Below are positions 9,579 to 19,756 of a stretch of DNA of 64,000 nt, in pieces. Under the pieces are notes generated by a model. That model ran no database searches, was not told the DNA's origin, and worked only from the letters and a program-made list of their open reading frames with translations. The stretch covers positions 1,984,001 through 2,048,000 of the forward strand of contig OY729418.1 in the NCBI GenBank assembly GCA_963422275.1, in the 5' to 3' direction. Position numbers and translations under genes: made by a program. The DNA is from G963422275 sp963422275. GTDB taxonomy: Bacteria > Pseudomonadota > Alphaproteobacteria > Rhodobacterales > Rhodobacteraceae. Position 1 is the first letter of the stretch. Each line of letters opens with the position of its first letter.

Positions 9579-10270
9579 CTACAACTTGTCTCGCGCGACC
9601 TCGCGGTCGGTGCGAAGGCGCGCAAGCTCTAGGTTCATCTCGACACGGCGGGAAAACTGCCTCTCCTTTTCCGCAGCCGCGCAAATCTCTGCGATCCTGT
9701 CGTCCAACAGGCGACACTCTTGCAGCGCTGCCGCCCGGTCAGCTGCAGCGGGCTTCGAAGACGGTAACGAGAAGGTGCCGGTGATTCGGGCGGCGCGCAA
9801 CGCCTGCACCGCATCGATCCAGCCTTGATAGAGGGCGTGAAGCGAGCTTCGGGGCTGTCCGGCCAGAGCCAGCGCATCGCGGAATGCGACGATGGGTTGG
9901 TCCGTGCATTCGCCCGTGAGCCGCACGGAGACAATCTCGCCGTCGATCACGGTCTTGCCAGCTTCGTTTCGGGACCAACGCTTGTGCGCCAGCGAGAGCT
10001 CGGTCGCGTCGTTTCGCCAAACGATCAGCAGCATCGGATAGGGAATCGCGCGATGAACCAACTCCACCAGTCGTTCTGCGCGGGCGTTCGCGCGAAGCGC
10101 GAGCGTCAGGATAGCGATCTCGAGATATTCGCGAACGGCGTCACGGTATTCGGCGACACCGATCGTCGTCGGCTTTAGAGCGGCGAGCCATCTCAGATCT
10201 TCGATGCCTTCCCGAATGCGCCGCTTGTCGACAGCCGTCGGCGCTCCGTTCTCGATCAGCAGCGTCTTAG
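9579..10270 (-). pseudogene. DUF4391-family protein, 5' end removed by IS5
   Basis: This is the downstream part of a DUF4391 protein, a family of unknown role that often sits just upstream of type III-like mod and res genes. The frame is open from the IS5 boundary at about 10270 (LLIENGAPTAVDKRR, then DLRWLAALKPTTIGV and YLEIAILTLALR) to the stop at 9579. A GTG at 10067 is internal, not the true start. The C-terminus is a helical, charged segment. The DNA on the other side of the IS does not encode the missing N-terminus, so DNA was lost when or after the IS arrived. Confidence 0.7.
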
Positions 10271-11485
10271 GGAACCTCTGAATATAGCCTGATTTTGGGC
10301 GTTAAATTACGCATCCGGTGCGCGCCCGCTGTCTTGCGCCACGCCTTTTTGGGGGGGATCCTGACATGCAGCGCCTTCGGCAACTGACCTTTGCAACCCT
10401 CGAATGCGATCGCAAGAAGCGCAAGACGCGCCGCAAGATCTTTCCGGAGCGGATGGACGGCCCGATCCCCTGGGAGCGCCTGGAGGCCCGCATTGCGCCG
10501 GTGTATCCGAAGGGCGGCCGCAAGGGGCGACAGCCGCATCCGCTGTCGGCGATGCTGCGCGTGCACTGCGTTCAGCTGTTCTGCAACCTGAGCGACCCGG
10601 CGATGGAGGACCAGCTTGCGAGGCGGAGAGCATCCGGCGCTTTGCCGGGGCGGTGCTTGAGAAGGTTCCGGACGAGACGACGATCCCGACTTCCGCCACC
10701 GGCTGGAGCGCCACGGACTGGCGCACCAGCTGTTCGGGAGATCAGGGATCGCCTGGCCGAGCGGGGGGTTTTGCTGAAGAAGGGCAGCATCGTTGACGCC
10801 ACCATCATTTCGGCGCCGTCGTCGACCGGGAACGAGAGCAACGCCCGCGACCCGGAGATGCACCAGACGAAGAAGGGGAACCGGTGGCATTTCGGGATGA
10901 AGCTGCACATTGGCACCGACACCCGGGGTCTGGTGCACCATCTGGAGGGAACGGCCGCCAACGTTCACGACCTGACGCCTTCGGATCGGCTTCTGCACGG
11001 CGAGGAGGAGCAAGTCTGGGGTGACTCTGGATACCGCGGGATCGGCAAGCGGGCGGAGCACGCGCATCGCGAGGTGTCGTGGCAGATTGCCCTGCCCCGG
11101 GCCAGCGCCGGACGCTGGCGCCGGGCAGCGCCGCGGCCAGGGCGGAGACGGCGAAGGCCCGGGTGCGGGTGGAGCATCCGTTCCGGATCATCAAGCGGGT
11201 GTTCGGCTGCGACATGGTTCGCTATCGGGGTTTGGACAAGAACGTGCAGCGGCTTGCGCTGCTTCCGGGCGTCTCGAACCTGATGATTGCCCAGCCGCAC
11301 TTGCAATGACAGGGGAGAAGTGTGTCCGGAATTTGCCGGACCGGCCCCGCGGGGGCTGAACCGGCGGCGGTTTCGCCCCGAAAACGCGCATTTGCGGCTT
11401 CCGGACCGCCGAAAACCGACCGGTGCAGCCGGGAAGGGCAAAATCCGCAGCAAACCCAAAAAAAACCCTCCAAATCAGAGGTTCC
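10271..11485 (+). mobile_element. IS5-group element, decayed copy
   Basis: Ends are GGAACCTCTGA at 10271 and the complementary TCAGAGGTTCC ending at 11485. Flanking tetranucleotides are TTAG and CTAG. Both fit the YTAR target of IS5, but they are not identical, so the copy may have undergone a flanking deletion. It is about 85 to 90 percent similar by eye to the copy at 56707-57874. Confidence 0.85.
10366..11309 (+). pseudogene. IS5-group transposase with frameshifts
   Basis: The reading frame starts MQRLRQLTFATLECD and runs to AMEDQLA, where a base is lost. It continues in a second frame as EAESIRRFAG and VLEKVPDETTI, returns to the first frame at about VREIRDRLAERG, and carries DATIISAPS (first Asp) and WGDSGYRGIGKR (second Asp). 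After HREVSWQIA it shifts again. The tail, with VEHPFRIIKRVFG and NLMIAQPHLQ, is in another frame ending at 11309. Several shifts make it inactive. Confidence 0.88.
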
Positions 11486-11489
11486 CTAG

Positions 11490-12559
11490 CGGCGTAGCCA
11501 AGCAATAATATCTGCGTCAGAATCCGCATGAAAGAGATGGAACAATATAAATCAACAAAACAATAATTTCTCCTTCGCAAAGGCAGGTTTGTTTTGACCT
11601 CGCTGATCCTTGAACATACTGGAAGATTTTGAGAACACTTTCGTTAAACTCTGCGACAAGGATATAGCGGTTCACCATAGAAAGAGTATAGAAACTGTAT
11701 TTTGGATCGTTGCAAAAGCTGGTTTGATGTCCGGTTTTGCGGTTTTCGAAGTTGCTCTGCGCTGACAGTTGTCGGTGTATGGTTGTAGACACCTGCCGAC
11801 AGTGGTCTGGTGCCCGTTGTTCCCGGCCACAGGTCCCCGATACGCCAGCCCATAACAAGCGCCCGCGCCGAAGCTTGCCAGCGGAGCGGAATACCCCGTG
11901 CTTGAGTTGCCGTCAGGTCAGCTTGGCGAAGAAGCCCTCAACTGCGCCGGATCGAGGTTGTGGCCAAGGGTCGCGCCGAGAGCGGGGGCTTTTCGAGCGG
12001 GTTAAGGCGCGTCCCGTCAGCGAGGGCGAGGGTCCAGTCGGGGATCATGTTCCGGGCTTCTCGGGGACATCCCCTGTCTCGGCACCGCCGCCGGTTCAAC
12101 CGGCTGGCGTCGCGGCGGCGGTGGATCGCAGGTAAACCTTCGGTACCCTTAAGCGGCGCTTCAGGGCGACACAGTCCCGTTCATGGGACGACGGGCCCTA
12201 GCGGCGGAGATGGCCTTCAAGCAATGTCCCCACCCTGCTCACGGCTCTGGAAATCGCAATGCAGAACAAAATGCCTGCTTTTGCACGGTTTTATAACGCA
12301 AACGATGGCAACCGCTACCTTCGAGGCTCAAGACGCTTGCCCTCTTATGTCCATGCTGCGCGCAGCCTTTAGGGGAAGATTGTCGGGCATGAACCAGTGT
12401 GCAAGACATTCTTTCTGCATGATCATAAAATTCAGAACTGAAATCCGATTCTTAGAGAAATCATAGAACAATATCCTTATTTAGAGAAACAATCCAGCAA
12501 ATATTGAAATTTCTTTCTATATTTCCGATCTTTGAATGTAGTTCTTCAAAGAAAATCCA
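11490..12559. other. Gene-poor gap upstream of cysG
   Basis: I see no supportable gene here. The middle part (about 11950-12150) is GC-rich and looks like debris of an unidentified element. The last 150 bases before cysG (about 12410-12559) are AT-rich and could hold the cysG promoter, but I cannot assign -35 and -10 boxes with confidence. Confidence 0.4.
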
Positions 12560-13966
12560 ATGCGATATTTTCCTGTATTCCTTAACCTTGACGATCGGCG
12601 CGTGGTTGTGTCCGGAGCCGGGAACTGCGCCATATCCAAGATTCGGCTGATCCTGAAAACTTCCGCATGCATCGAGGTTTACGGTTTGGCGCCGGTCGAC
12701 CAGATCGGCATTTGGGCGTCGGAAGGACGACTTGTCCATTGGGAGCGACCTCTGCAGCAAGGGGACGTGTCCGGTGCAACGCTTCTTTACTGTGCAAACG
12801 ACGATGACTTGGAAGATTCCCGCGCGGCGGGAATCGGGGAATCCGAGGGCGCTCTGGTGAATGTCGTGGACAATCTGGACAAAAGCCAGTTCATCACGCC
12901 GGCGATTGTCGACCGAGATCCAGTCACTGTCGCAATAGGCACGGAGGGCTCCGCTCCTGTTTTGGCGAGAAAAATCAAGTCGGACTTGGAGGAGATGCTT
13001 CCCGCTTCCCTGGGAAGATTGGCACGCTTTGGCCGGGCATTTCGATCTCGGGTGGCGACACTTCCATCGGGCCGACAGCGGAGGCGTTTTTGGGCACGAT
13101 TTTATGGTGGCATAGGCTATGATGCGTTTGCGGCATTTGGAAAGAACGGTGCGCGGGAGAGCTTGGAACGGCTCTTGAATGAATCGAAATCAAAAGCGGT
13201 CGGACTTGGCAAGGTGCTTATCACTGGAGCCGGTCCGGGAGATCCGGATCTTTTGACGATGAAGGCGCGGCGAGCTTTGGACACAGCGGATGTGATTTTG
13301 CATGATCGGCTGGTTCCACAATCGGTTCTGGAATTCGCGCGGAGAGAAGCGGAAATCATTGATGTCGGGAAGTCGGTCAATGGCAACGGCTGGAAACAAG
13401 AGGACATCAACTCCCTCATCATCGAGAGGGCAAGCGCAGGAGACCTCGTGGTGCGACTCAAGTCTGGGGACCCGGCGATCTTCGGACGGTTGGATGAGGA
13501 GATTGCGGCGATTGATGCCGCTGGTCTGGATTGGGAGATAATTCCGGGCATAACTGCCGCGTCGGCAGCTGCGGCAGCGGTCGGGCAGTCGCTGACCCGC
13601 CGTGGAAGGAATTCAGGAGTAACATTGGTCACCGGTCAGGCCGAGGAGGGACTTGCAGAGCACGACTGGCGAGCGCTGGCAGGTGCTGGCGCAGTGGCTG
13701 CGCTGTACATGGGGCGCAAGGCGGCCCGTTTCATCAGGGGTAGGCTTCTGATGCATGGCGCTGACGAGAGCATGCCCGTTACGGTGATCGAGAACGCCTC
13801 GCATGAATGCCAAAGGGTGGTGCCGACCACTGTGCTGGAGTTGCCGGAAGCACTGGAGCGCAATGGCATTGATGGACCTGCGGTGTTAATGCTTGGGCTT
13901 CACCCACGCTCCGTAGAAGATCGGCGATCAACAGGCAGTCCGATAGCTGAGGCAATTCGGCAATGA
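12560..13966 (+). CDS. cysG: Siroheme synthase (multifunctional CysG)
   Basis: The product is 468 residues and makes siroheme from uroporphyrinogen III. The N-terminal part (1-110) is a precorrin-2 dehydrogenase/ferrochelatase with a degenerate nucleotide-binding start (VVVSGAGNCAISKIRLI). A dimerisation region follows. The C-terminal part, from about residue 215, is uroporphyrinogen-III C-methyltransferase, with GAGPGDPDLLTMKA, HDRLV, VRLKSGDPAIFGR and EIIPGITAASAAAA. Siroheme is the cofactor of the sulfite reductase two genes downstream. The stop overlaps the start of the DUF2849 gene as ATGA, indicating an operon. Confidence 0.93.
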   Translation: MRYFPVFLNLDDRRVVVSGAGNCAISKIRLILKTSACIEVYGLAPVDQIGIWASEGRLVHWERPLQQGDVSGATLLYCANDDDLEDSRAAGIGESEGALVNVVDNLDKSQFITPAIVDRDPVTVAIGTEGSAPVLARKIKSDLEEMLPASLGRLARFGRAFRSRVATLPSGRQRRRFWARFYGGIGYDAFAAFGKNGARESLERLLNESKSKAVGLGKVLITGAGPGDPDLLTMKARRALDTADVILHDRLVPQSVLEFARREAEIIDVGKSVNGNGWKQEDINSLIIERASAGDLVVRLKSGDPAIFGRLDEEIAAIDAAGLDWEIIPGITAASAAAAAVGQSLTRRGRNSGVTLVTGQAEEGLAEHDWRALAGAGAVAALYMGRKAARFIRGRLLMHGADESMPVTVIENASHECQRVVPTTVLELPEALERNGIDGPAVLMLGLHPRSVEDRRSTGSPIAEAIRQ

Positions 13967-14262
13967 GGAAGTTTGTGCCCAAAGTGATCACCACCAACGA
14001 TCTGATGGAGGGTGACGTGATCTATCTTGCTGAAGATGGAAGCTGGACCAGGAAGTTCGGTGAGGCGCAGGTGTTCACTGCCGCTGAGATTGCGGACGAA
14101 GCTTTGGCCAAAGTCGAACAGCAGCGCGACATTCATGTTGGCGCGTATCTGGCGGATGCCAAGGTCGAGAAGGATGGCCGGCCGCGGCCTGTCCATTTTC
14201 GGGAGCGCTTCCGGACCTTGGGGCCCTCAAACTACTTTCATGGAAAGCAGGCGGAGGAGTGA
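13963..14262 (+). CDS. DUF2849 domain-containing protein
   Basis: This is a 99-residue small soluble protein of the DUF2849 family, whose function is not known. In alphaproteobacteria the family is typically encoded between cysG and the sulfite/nitrite reductase, as here. It overlaps cysG by four bases and ends immediately before the GTG start of the reductase. The motif GDVIYLAEDGSW is visible near residues 14-25. Tight coupling suggests a helper role in assimilatory sulfite reduction. Confidence 0.88.
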   Translation: MRKFVPKVITTNDLMEGDVIYLAEDGSWTRKFGEAQVFTAAEIADEALAKVEQQRDIHVGAYLADAKVEKDGRPRPVHFRERFRTLGPSNYFHGKQAEE

Positions 14263-15930
14263 GTGTACAAGTACAGCGAGTTTGACGAATCGTTTGTGCG
14301 GGCTAGGGTCACCGAATTCCGAGATCAAGTGGCGAGGCGCATTGACGGTTCCTTGACCGAAGAGGAATTCAAGCCGCTTCGGCTCAAGAACGGTCTGTAT
14401 CTTCAGCTGCACGCCTACATGCTGCGGGTGGCCATTCCCTATGGAACCTTGAACAGTCGCCAGATGCGTCAGCTGGCGATGATCGCGGACAGGTGGGACA
14501 AGGGCTACGGCCACTTCACGACTAGGCAAAATGTCCAGTACAACTGGCCGAAACTTGCCGATGTTCCGGATATTCTCGAAGCGCTTGCCGATGTGTCGAT
14601 GCATGCCATCCAGACATCTGGGAACTGCATACGCAACGTGACTGCGGACCACTTCGCGGGAGCTGCCGCAGACGAAATAGAGGACCCCCGCCCGATCGCC
14701 GAGCTGTTGCGGCAATGGTCCACGGACCACCCCGAATTCCAGTACTTGCCCCGGAAGTTCAAGATTGCGGTTACCGGGTCGCCGAAAGACCGCGCCGTAA
14801 CCCGGGCGCACGACATCGGCATCCGCATGGTCAGGAACAGCTCTGGCGAACCTGGCTGCGAAATTCTGATAGGCGGGGGACTGGGCCGTACGCCAATGGT
14901 CGGAAAAGTCGTTCGGGACTTTCTGCCAACGGGTGATCTCCTGCCATACATTGAGGCGATTCTGCGCGTCTACAATTTGCAAGGCCGCCGAGACAACAAA
15001 TACAAGGCAAGAATCAAGATCCTCGTGCATGAAACCGGGCTGGAGGAGCTTAAGCAACAGATCGAGGCAGAGTTCGCGGCCCGAAAGGCGCTGTTTCCTG
15101 GCATCAACATGAAGTTGATCGAGAATCTTGAGTCCGCGTTCGCGCCCCCGGGGCATGACCCCAAGCCATTCCATAATTTTATCGACCGAACGCGGCACGA
15201 TCCAGCATTCCGGGCTTGGGCAGGCACCAATCTTTCGGAGCACCGGATTGCCGAGTATTCAATTGTAACGGTGTCCCTGAAACCGGTTGGCGGAACGCCT
15301 GGCGATGCGACCTCGAAGCAGATGAACCTGCTGGCTGATCTGGCCGAGCGGTATGCACACGACGAACTTCGGGTCAGCCATGAACAGAACATCATTTTGC
15401 CGCATGTGGCAAAGTCGGATGTGCCCAAAGTTTTCGATCTTCTCAATGGTGCGGGACTCGCGACTGCCAACGTCGGCTTGATTTCAGACATAATCGCCTG
15501 CCCAGGAATGGACTATTGCGCACTGGCGACCGCCAGATCGATCCCAGTCGCGCAGGAAATCTCCAAGCGTTTCGACGAGCTCAGGCTGGAGAGGGAGATC
15601 GGTCCAATAAAGATAAAGATTTCAGGCTGCATCAACGCCTGCGGACATCACCATGTGGGTCATATCGGAATACTTGGCCTGGACCGGAAAGGTGTCGAAA
15701 ACTACCAGATCACGCTGGGCGGAGATGCCACGGAGAATGCCGCGATTGGCGAGAGGGCAGGTCCGGGATTCTCGGCGAGTGCGCTGGTTCCGGCACTTGA
15801 GCGTTTGCTGGATGCCTATCTGGAAAATCGTGCAGGACCGGATGAATCGTTCATCGAGAGTTATCGCCGGCTCGGCTCGCTGCCGTTCAAGACGGCACTC
15901 TACCCGAGCGACACTCGAATCGCCGCTTGA
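14263..15930 (+). CDS. cysI: Nitrite/sulfite reductase, siroheme and 4Fe-4S type (CysI-like)
   Basis: The product is 555 residues. It probably reduces sulfite to sulfide in cysteine biosynthesis. Two ferredoxin-like half domains and two siroheme/iron-sulfur domains are expected in this family. The four cluster-ligating cysteines are visible as CPGMDYC (about residue 410) and GCINACGHHH (about residue 455). A first-half siroheme-binding block (TRQNVQYNWP, and SGNCIRNVTADHF near residue 125) is also visible. The start is GTG directly after the DUF2849 stop. The surrounding cysG and DUF934 genes favour sulfite over nitrite as substrate; this is inference from context. Confidence 0.92.
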   Translation: MYKYSEFDESFVRARVTEFRDQVARRIDGSLTEEEFKPLRLKNGLYLQLHAYMLRVAIPYGTLNSRQMRQLAMIADRWDKGYGHFTTRQNVQYNWPKLADVPDILEALADVSMHAIQTSGNCIRNVTADHFAGAAADEIEDPRPIAELLRQWSTDHPEFQYLPRKFKIAVTGSPKDRAVTRAHDIGIRMVRNSSGEPGCEILIGGGLGRTPMVGKVVRDFLPTGDLLPYIEAILRVYNLQGRRDNKYKARIKILVHETGLEELKQQIEAEFAARKALFPGINMKLIENLESAFAPPGHDPKPFHNFIDRTRHDPAFRAWAGTNLSEHRIAEYSIVTVSLKPVGGTPGDATSKQMNLLADLAERYAHDELRVSHEQNIILPHVAKSDVPKVFDLLNGAGLATANVGLISDIIACPGMDYCALATARSIPVAQEISKRFDELRLEREIGPIKIKISGCINACGHHHVGHIGILGLDRKGVENYQITLGGDATENAAIGERAGPGFSASALVPALERLLDAYLENRAGPDESFIESYRRLGSLPFKTALYPSDTRIAA

Positions 15931-15949
15931 TTCAAGTCGGACGGCGAAG

Positions 15950-16375
15950 ATGAAGACAATAGTTCGAGATGACGGATTTCATCTGGATGACTTGGCCGAG
16001 GAGGTGTTCATTTCTCTGGAGGAACTGAAGCTCGGCGTTGAAACGCCTGTCTGCCTGCATTTGGCCAATGACGCCGACCCTGCCGAGTTGCCAATGTTCT
16101 TTCCTTGGCTGAAACTGGTGCGGATACCGTTTCCAAACTTTGCCGACGGGCGCGGGTTCAGTCTGGCTGCGCGTGTTCGCCAGCTAGGCTACACTGGCCG
16201 GCTGCGGGCCGATGGACACCTCATTGCGGATCAATATCCGCAAGTGCGGCGCAGTGGATTCGATGAAGTTGCCATCGATGAGCTGCATGCGGCCCGACAA
16301 CCTGAATTTCAATGGAAAATGCGCACCGGCTGGCGCGGTACCAGTTACCAGCAACGGCTCCTCAATTCCGGCTGA
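15950..16375 (+). CDS. DUF934 domain-containing protein
   Basis: The product is 141 residues of the DUF934 family, which is found in sulfate-assimilation operons and annotated as a putative oxidoreductase of unknown mechanism. Typical stretches are RGFSLAARVRQLGYTGRLRADGHLIADQ and RRSGFDEVAID. It begins 19 bases after the reductase stop, so it is probably the last gene of the operon. In related genomes a cysH gene usually lies between the reductase and DUF934. No cysH remnant is seen here. Confidence 0.88.
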   Translation: MKTIVRDDGFHLDDLAEEVFISLEELKLGVETPVCLHLANDADPAELPMFFPWLKLVRIPFPNFADGRGFSLAARVRQLGYTGRLRADGHLIADQYPQVRRSGFDEVAIDELHAARQPEFQWKMRTGWRGTSYQQRLLNSG

Positions 16376-17471
16376 CTGCTCCTTGGCCGCGGATTTGGCT
16401 AGTGGGGCCACTTGCCAGAAAATTTGGGGATCAGGCAAAAAATCCGGCGGCGGACTGATGCCCCGTGGTTGCATCAAATATTAGCACTTGAAACCGTCAT
16501 TTTAAAATTCAGAAAAATCGGGCTTGTTGGGCGGCAACAGAAGTTTCTTGGCAACTGGCTGCGCTGCACTCGCCGTGCATGTTGCGAGACTGCAGGAACG
16601 AGTGAAAATCAAACAGGAAAAATTCGAATCCTGACAGACGAGTCTGGATGCTCGTTTCGTGGAAAGGTTCAGACAGCGCAGACGAAATGGCTGCTGGAGC
16701 AATCACCGCCACAAGACAACGAGGGCATCAAAAGCTGGAAGCAATCCACTTGCGTTCCGAATACATTGCAGAGCAGCAACTCTATTTCGCCACAGTTGCG
16801 TTGCAAATATGAAACGCGCTTTCAGGTGCTCGCATTTGCATTAAGGCGCGAAAACGCGGCGATGGTTGAAATTCACCTTGTGACTGAAGCCATATTGCTT
16901 GAGAAGCCTGTAAGCTCTTTGCTTGATGTGCAGTTGGCCGAAGCTTGGATGCATGGGATTCGATTGGCGCATCCGTTGGAGGCAAAATCATGGAACACTC
17001 CTGTAACTTGACGAATTTGGCTCCAGCCACGAATGAAACCAAAGCACTGGAGTGTCTGGCAATGTGATCTTGCCGACAACAGCACCGAACGGGAACGCAG
17101 AAATGCTGCTTGCGTCTGAATTCGTTGAGATTCCAGTTCGATTTGTACCGCCCTCGCCCTGCAACGAGTTTTTCGAAAACTTCTCTTTCGTTTCCCGCTG
17201 AGCGGGCGACAGTCCAATTTCGTTTCGAACCACAAAATGCCGGGTGTTAGCGTTGCATTGCGTTTAATGTAAATTCATGCGGGATGTTCTTTTTTAACTT
17301 GGCCTGTCCACGGACTGATCATGGGCCGCATTCAATTCGACAAGGCTTCAATGCAACGCAAAATCTGCAGCATCCACCTTGATGCCATGGGCAGCCATTA
17401 TGACGGCCATCCCCTGAGATGTTAAATCGCGTGCCTTCTTTGTTGCGTGCGATGCCACGAGCATCAAGATA
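16376..17471. other. Gene-poor gap of about 1.1 kb
   Basis: No gene is supported. Open frames such as 16412-17011 have unnatural composition and no family resemblance. The region is more AT-rich than its neighbours and probably consists of decayed sequence plus the promoter of the downstream membrane protein. Confidence 0.45.
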
Positions 17472-18545
17472 ATGTGGTCAGATCGGGTGGCTCAGGTTGG
17501 GCGGGTCTCCGGATTGCTTGCACTAGGCTTTTTAGGCGGGTCCGCCGCGCTGTTTGCAAAGCTGCCGATGCCGTTTCTGATTGGCAGTCTTGTCATGACC
17601 GGTGGCTTGACATTCTTTCTGCGAGAACGCACCGGGCGGACAGTAAAGTTTCCGGAATTGCTTCGACGAGTGTTCATTGCCGTGATTGGCGTGATGATCG
17701 GAGCGACATTCACGACAGAACTTGCAACTGTTTTGCCAGGCATCTGGCTGACGGTCTGCGCAATGGTCGTGTTCGTGGTCGTTACCCAAGCAATTGGGTA
17801 TGCGATTTTCCGTTATTTAGGGGGATTTAACCGGGAGACCGCCTTGTTTGCCGGCATGCCGGGAGGTTTGCTCGAAGCCGCCATTCTCGGCGAGGAGCGT
17901 GGGGCGGATGTCCAAGTCATCAGCACTCAACACTTCGCCCGAATAGTGTTGGTCGTGATTTTTGTTCCAATGCTGTTCTTTCTTTTCTCCGGAGAGGTTG
18001 TCGGAAGTGCTGCAGGCCGAAACTTTACGCGTGGTTCCAGTGGATTCACCGACATCTCGGTCATTGGATTGCTTGCGGTGGCGGGACTCCTGATCGGGCC
18101 AAAACTGCGATTGCCAGCCGCATACATGACCGGCCCTCTATTGTTGAGCGCCATCTGTCATGCGACAGGGCTTGCTGTGACCTCGGGCCCTGGCTGGCTT
18201 TTGGGATTGGCGCAGCTTGTGGTTGGTGTTGGGTTGGGCACGATGTTCGCCCGAGCAAGCGGTCGGCAACTTTTGAGGGCATTTTGCTTGGGCATGGTTT
18301 TCGTTTTGGTTGTACTGTTATTCAGTGCGGTCGTCGCTGGCGTGCTTGACCGTTACTTAACGCTTGGCTTCGGAGTGCTGTTCATAACCTTTGCGCCTGG
18401 CGGAGTTACCGAGATGGGGCTAATCGCCCTGAGTCTTGGAGCCAATCCCGTGGTTGTCGCGGCAAATCACCTTGTTCGGATAGTACTGACCGTTTTTGTT
18501 GCCAGCCGGGTCGCGGCACTGATCCAGAATCGGTCAGGAAATTGA
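17472..18545 (+). CDS. AbrB-family integral membrane protein
   Basis: The product is 357 residues and almost entirely hydrophobic, with about ten membrane helices arranged as two similar halves. It matches the AbrB (PF05145) membrane family, often labelled putative ammonia monooxygenase or membrane AbrB duplication. Typical motifs are MPFLIGSLVMTG in the first half, FAGMPGGLLEAAILGEE near residue 128, LPAAYMTGPLLLSA in the second half, and FITFAPGGVTEMGLIALSLGANP near residue 302. Substrate and role are unknown; a transport function is likely. It is monocistronic here. A weak possibility is an earlier start upstream, since the chosen start is the first in-frame ATG. Confidence 0.85.
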   Translation: MWSDRVAQVGRVSGLLALGFLGGSAALFAKLPMPFLIGSLVMTGGLTFFLRERTGRTVKFPELLRRVFIAVIGVMIGATFTTELATVLPGIWLTVCAMVVFVVVTQAIGYAIFRYLGGFNRETALFAGMPGGLLEAAILGEERGADVQVISTQHFARIVLVVIFVPMLFFLFSGEVVGSAAGRNFTRGSSGFTDISVIGLLAVAGLLIGPKLRLPAAYMTGPLLLSAICHATGLAVTSGPGWLLGLAQLVVGVGLGTMFARASGRQLLRAFCLGMVFVLVVLLFSAVVAGVLDRYLTLGFGVLFITFAPGGVTEMGLIALSLGANPVVVAANHLVRIVLTVFVASRVAALIQNRSGN

Positions 18546-19756
18546 ATCCATTGGAGAGCTAGTGACACGTGTAATGGCGTGCAACCTCTTTCCGGTCGGG
18601 ACGTTTTCTGCAGTGGCGATTGGCGGTTCGTGTGGAAGTGGATCGAAAAACCGTTGCGAAAGCAGGTGTTTCGTTCTGCATTGCAACTTGCGGGGGCCTT
18701 CCGGCGCGAACAGGGATCTGGCGGCGAAGAAATACACGCCGCATTTTGTCCGGCACGGCCAATCAATTGCGGATCTCGGCTATACAGCGGCCTGAAGGGC
18801 GGCAGTTTTCTCGGGGATGTTGCTATCCACTGGCAGAAGCGGGTTGTTTCCTCAAGCCGATTCGGTTTATCGGGTCTTCAAGTCTGGATTCGCCTGATTT
18901 CGTTCTGACGCTCTTGGCCACGCCCAGACAATCTTTGTGCAGCTGACTGGCGATGGATTCGATTGACTTCACCTCAAGTTGCAGGACATCGATGCCCAAG
19001 CTCGGATCGATATCGTCAATCTTCATCGAAATGAGAGGCCGAATTCGCTCTTCTGCATTGAAGGGTTGGCAAGTCCAATCTCCGAGTTTCCGAGGAACTG
19101 CGCCGATTGTCCGTACGGTGAAATTCGAGCTAGACTTTCCACATGCTGCATTCGTTTTGTGCAACCGTATGCCTACCGGCGAAAGAAGCCTGCCCCCCCC
19201 CCGAGTATTTTCCTTCAATAGAATCAGATCAAGCAGTGTCAGGTAGATGGGGCATAGCACTAGACTTTCCGTGCGGGGCAAAGCGGCTCTGCTACACTCC
19301 TTAGCGCTTGGCCAGGGCGGCTAAAAACGTCTGGTCCGAACCTGCAGATGAAGGCTGGTCTGGACAATGTTATCAAATCCTCGATTTTGCAAATTCCCAA
19401 ACGGAGCATCTCGACAACGATTTCTCTGGCAGACGCAATGCATCGATTGACAACGGAACAAGGGTCGCACAATCCTTTCTTCAGAATCTGGATTGATCAA
19501 GGGGCAGGGTACCAGACGGCTTTTGCCTAGGAATGCCTTTTGACTGGGACCGGGCGGAGCGCGCTTTCTGTTCAATATTGTCTCCAGTGCGCCTTCCGGC
19601 AATACACCTTGTTCTCTCATTGTTCCGTTGAATAACATGCATTTGCACTTGTTCCGAGTCAGAATTCGAATTTTTGTGTGCTGAATTCAAACCGAGATCG
19701 AGCAAGGCCAAAATGGTGCCGCCGCCCGACTTTAGAAGCCTTGAAATTGATGCGCA
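18546..19756. other. Gene-poor gap containing a possible ImuB remnant and a C10 tract
   Basis: Apart from the 18823-19281 fragment described separately, I see no gene. A run of ten C residues occurs at 19193-19202. The stretch near the MltB-like gene has no clear promoter or terminator. Confidence 0.4.
18823..19281 (-). pseudogene. Possible Y-family polymerase (ImuB-like) C-terminal remnant
   Basis: The minus strand encodes a stretch that resembles the C-terminal region of ImuB-type error-prone polymerase homologs. The pattern includes a basic segment, then ERIRPLISMKIDDIDPSLGIDVLQLEVKSIE, where ImuB proteins have a similar DPGFGID-hydrophobic pattern. Start, catalytic palm and length are missing, so it would be a remnant. 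The match is from memory of the family pattern and is weak. Confidence 0.3.

Noticed and set aside
16412..17011. A 199-codon open frame downstream of DUF934
   Set aside because: Composition is not protein-like and no motif is recognised; it lies in an AT-rich eroded gap.
19193..19202. C10 tract as a phase-variation site
   Set aside because: No gene or promoter is nearby, so a switching role has no support.
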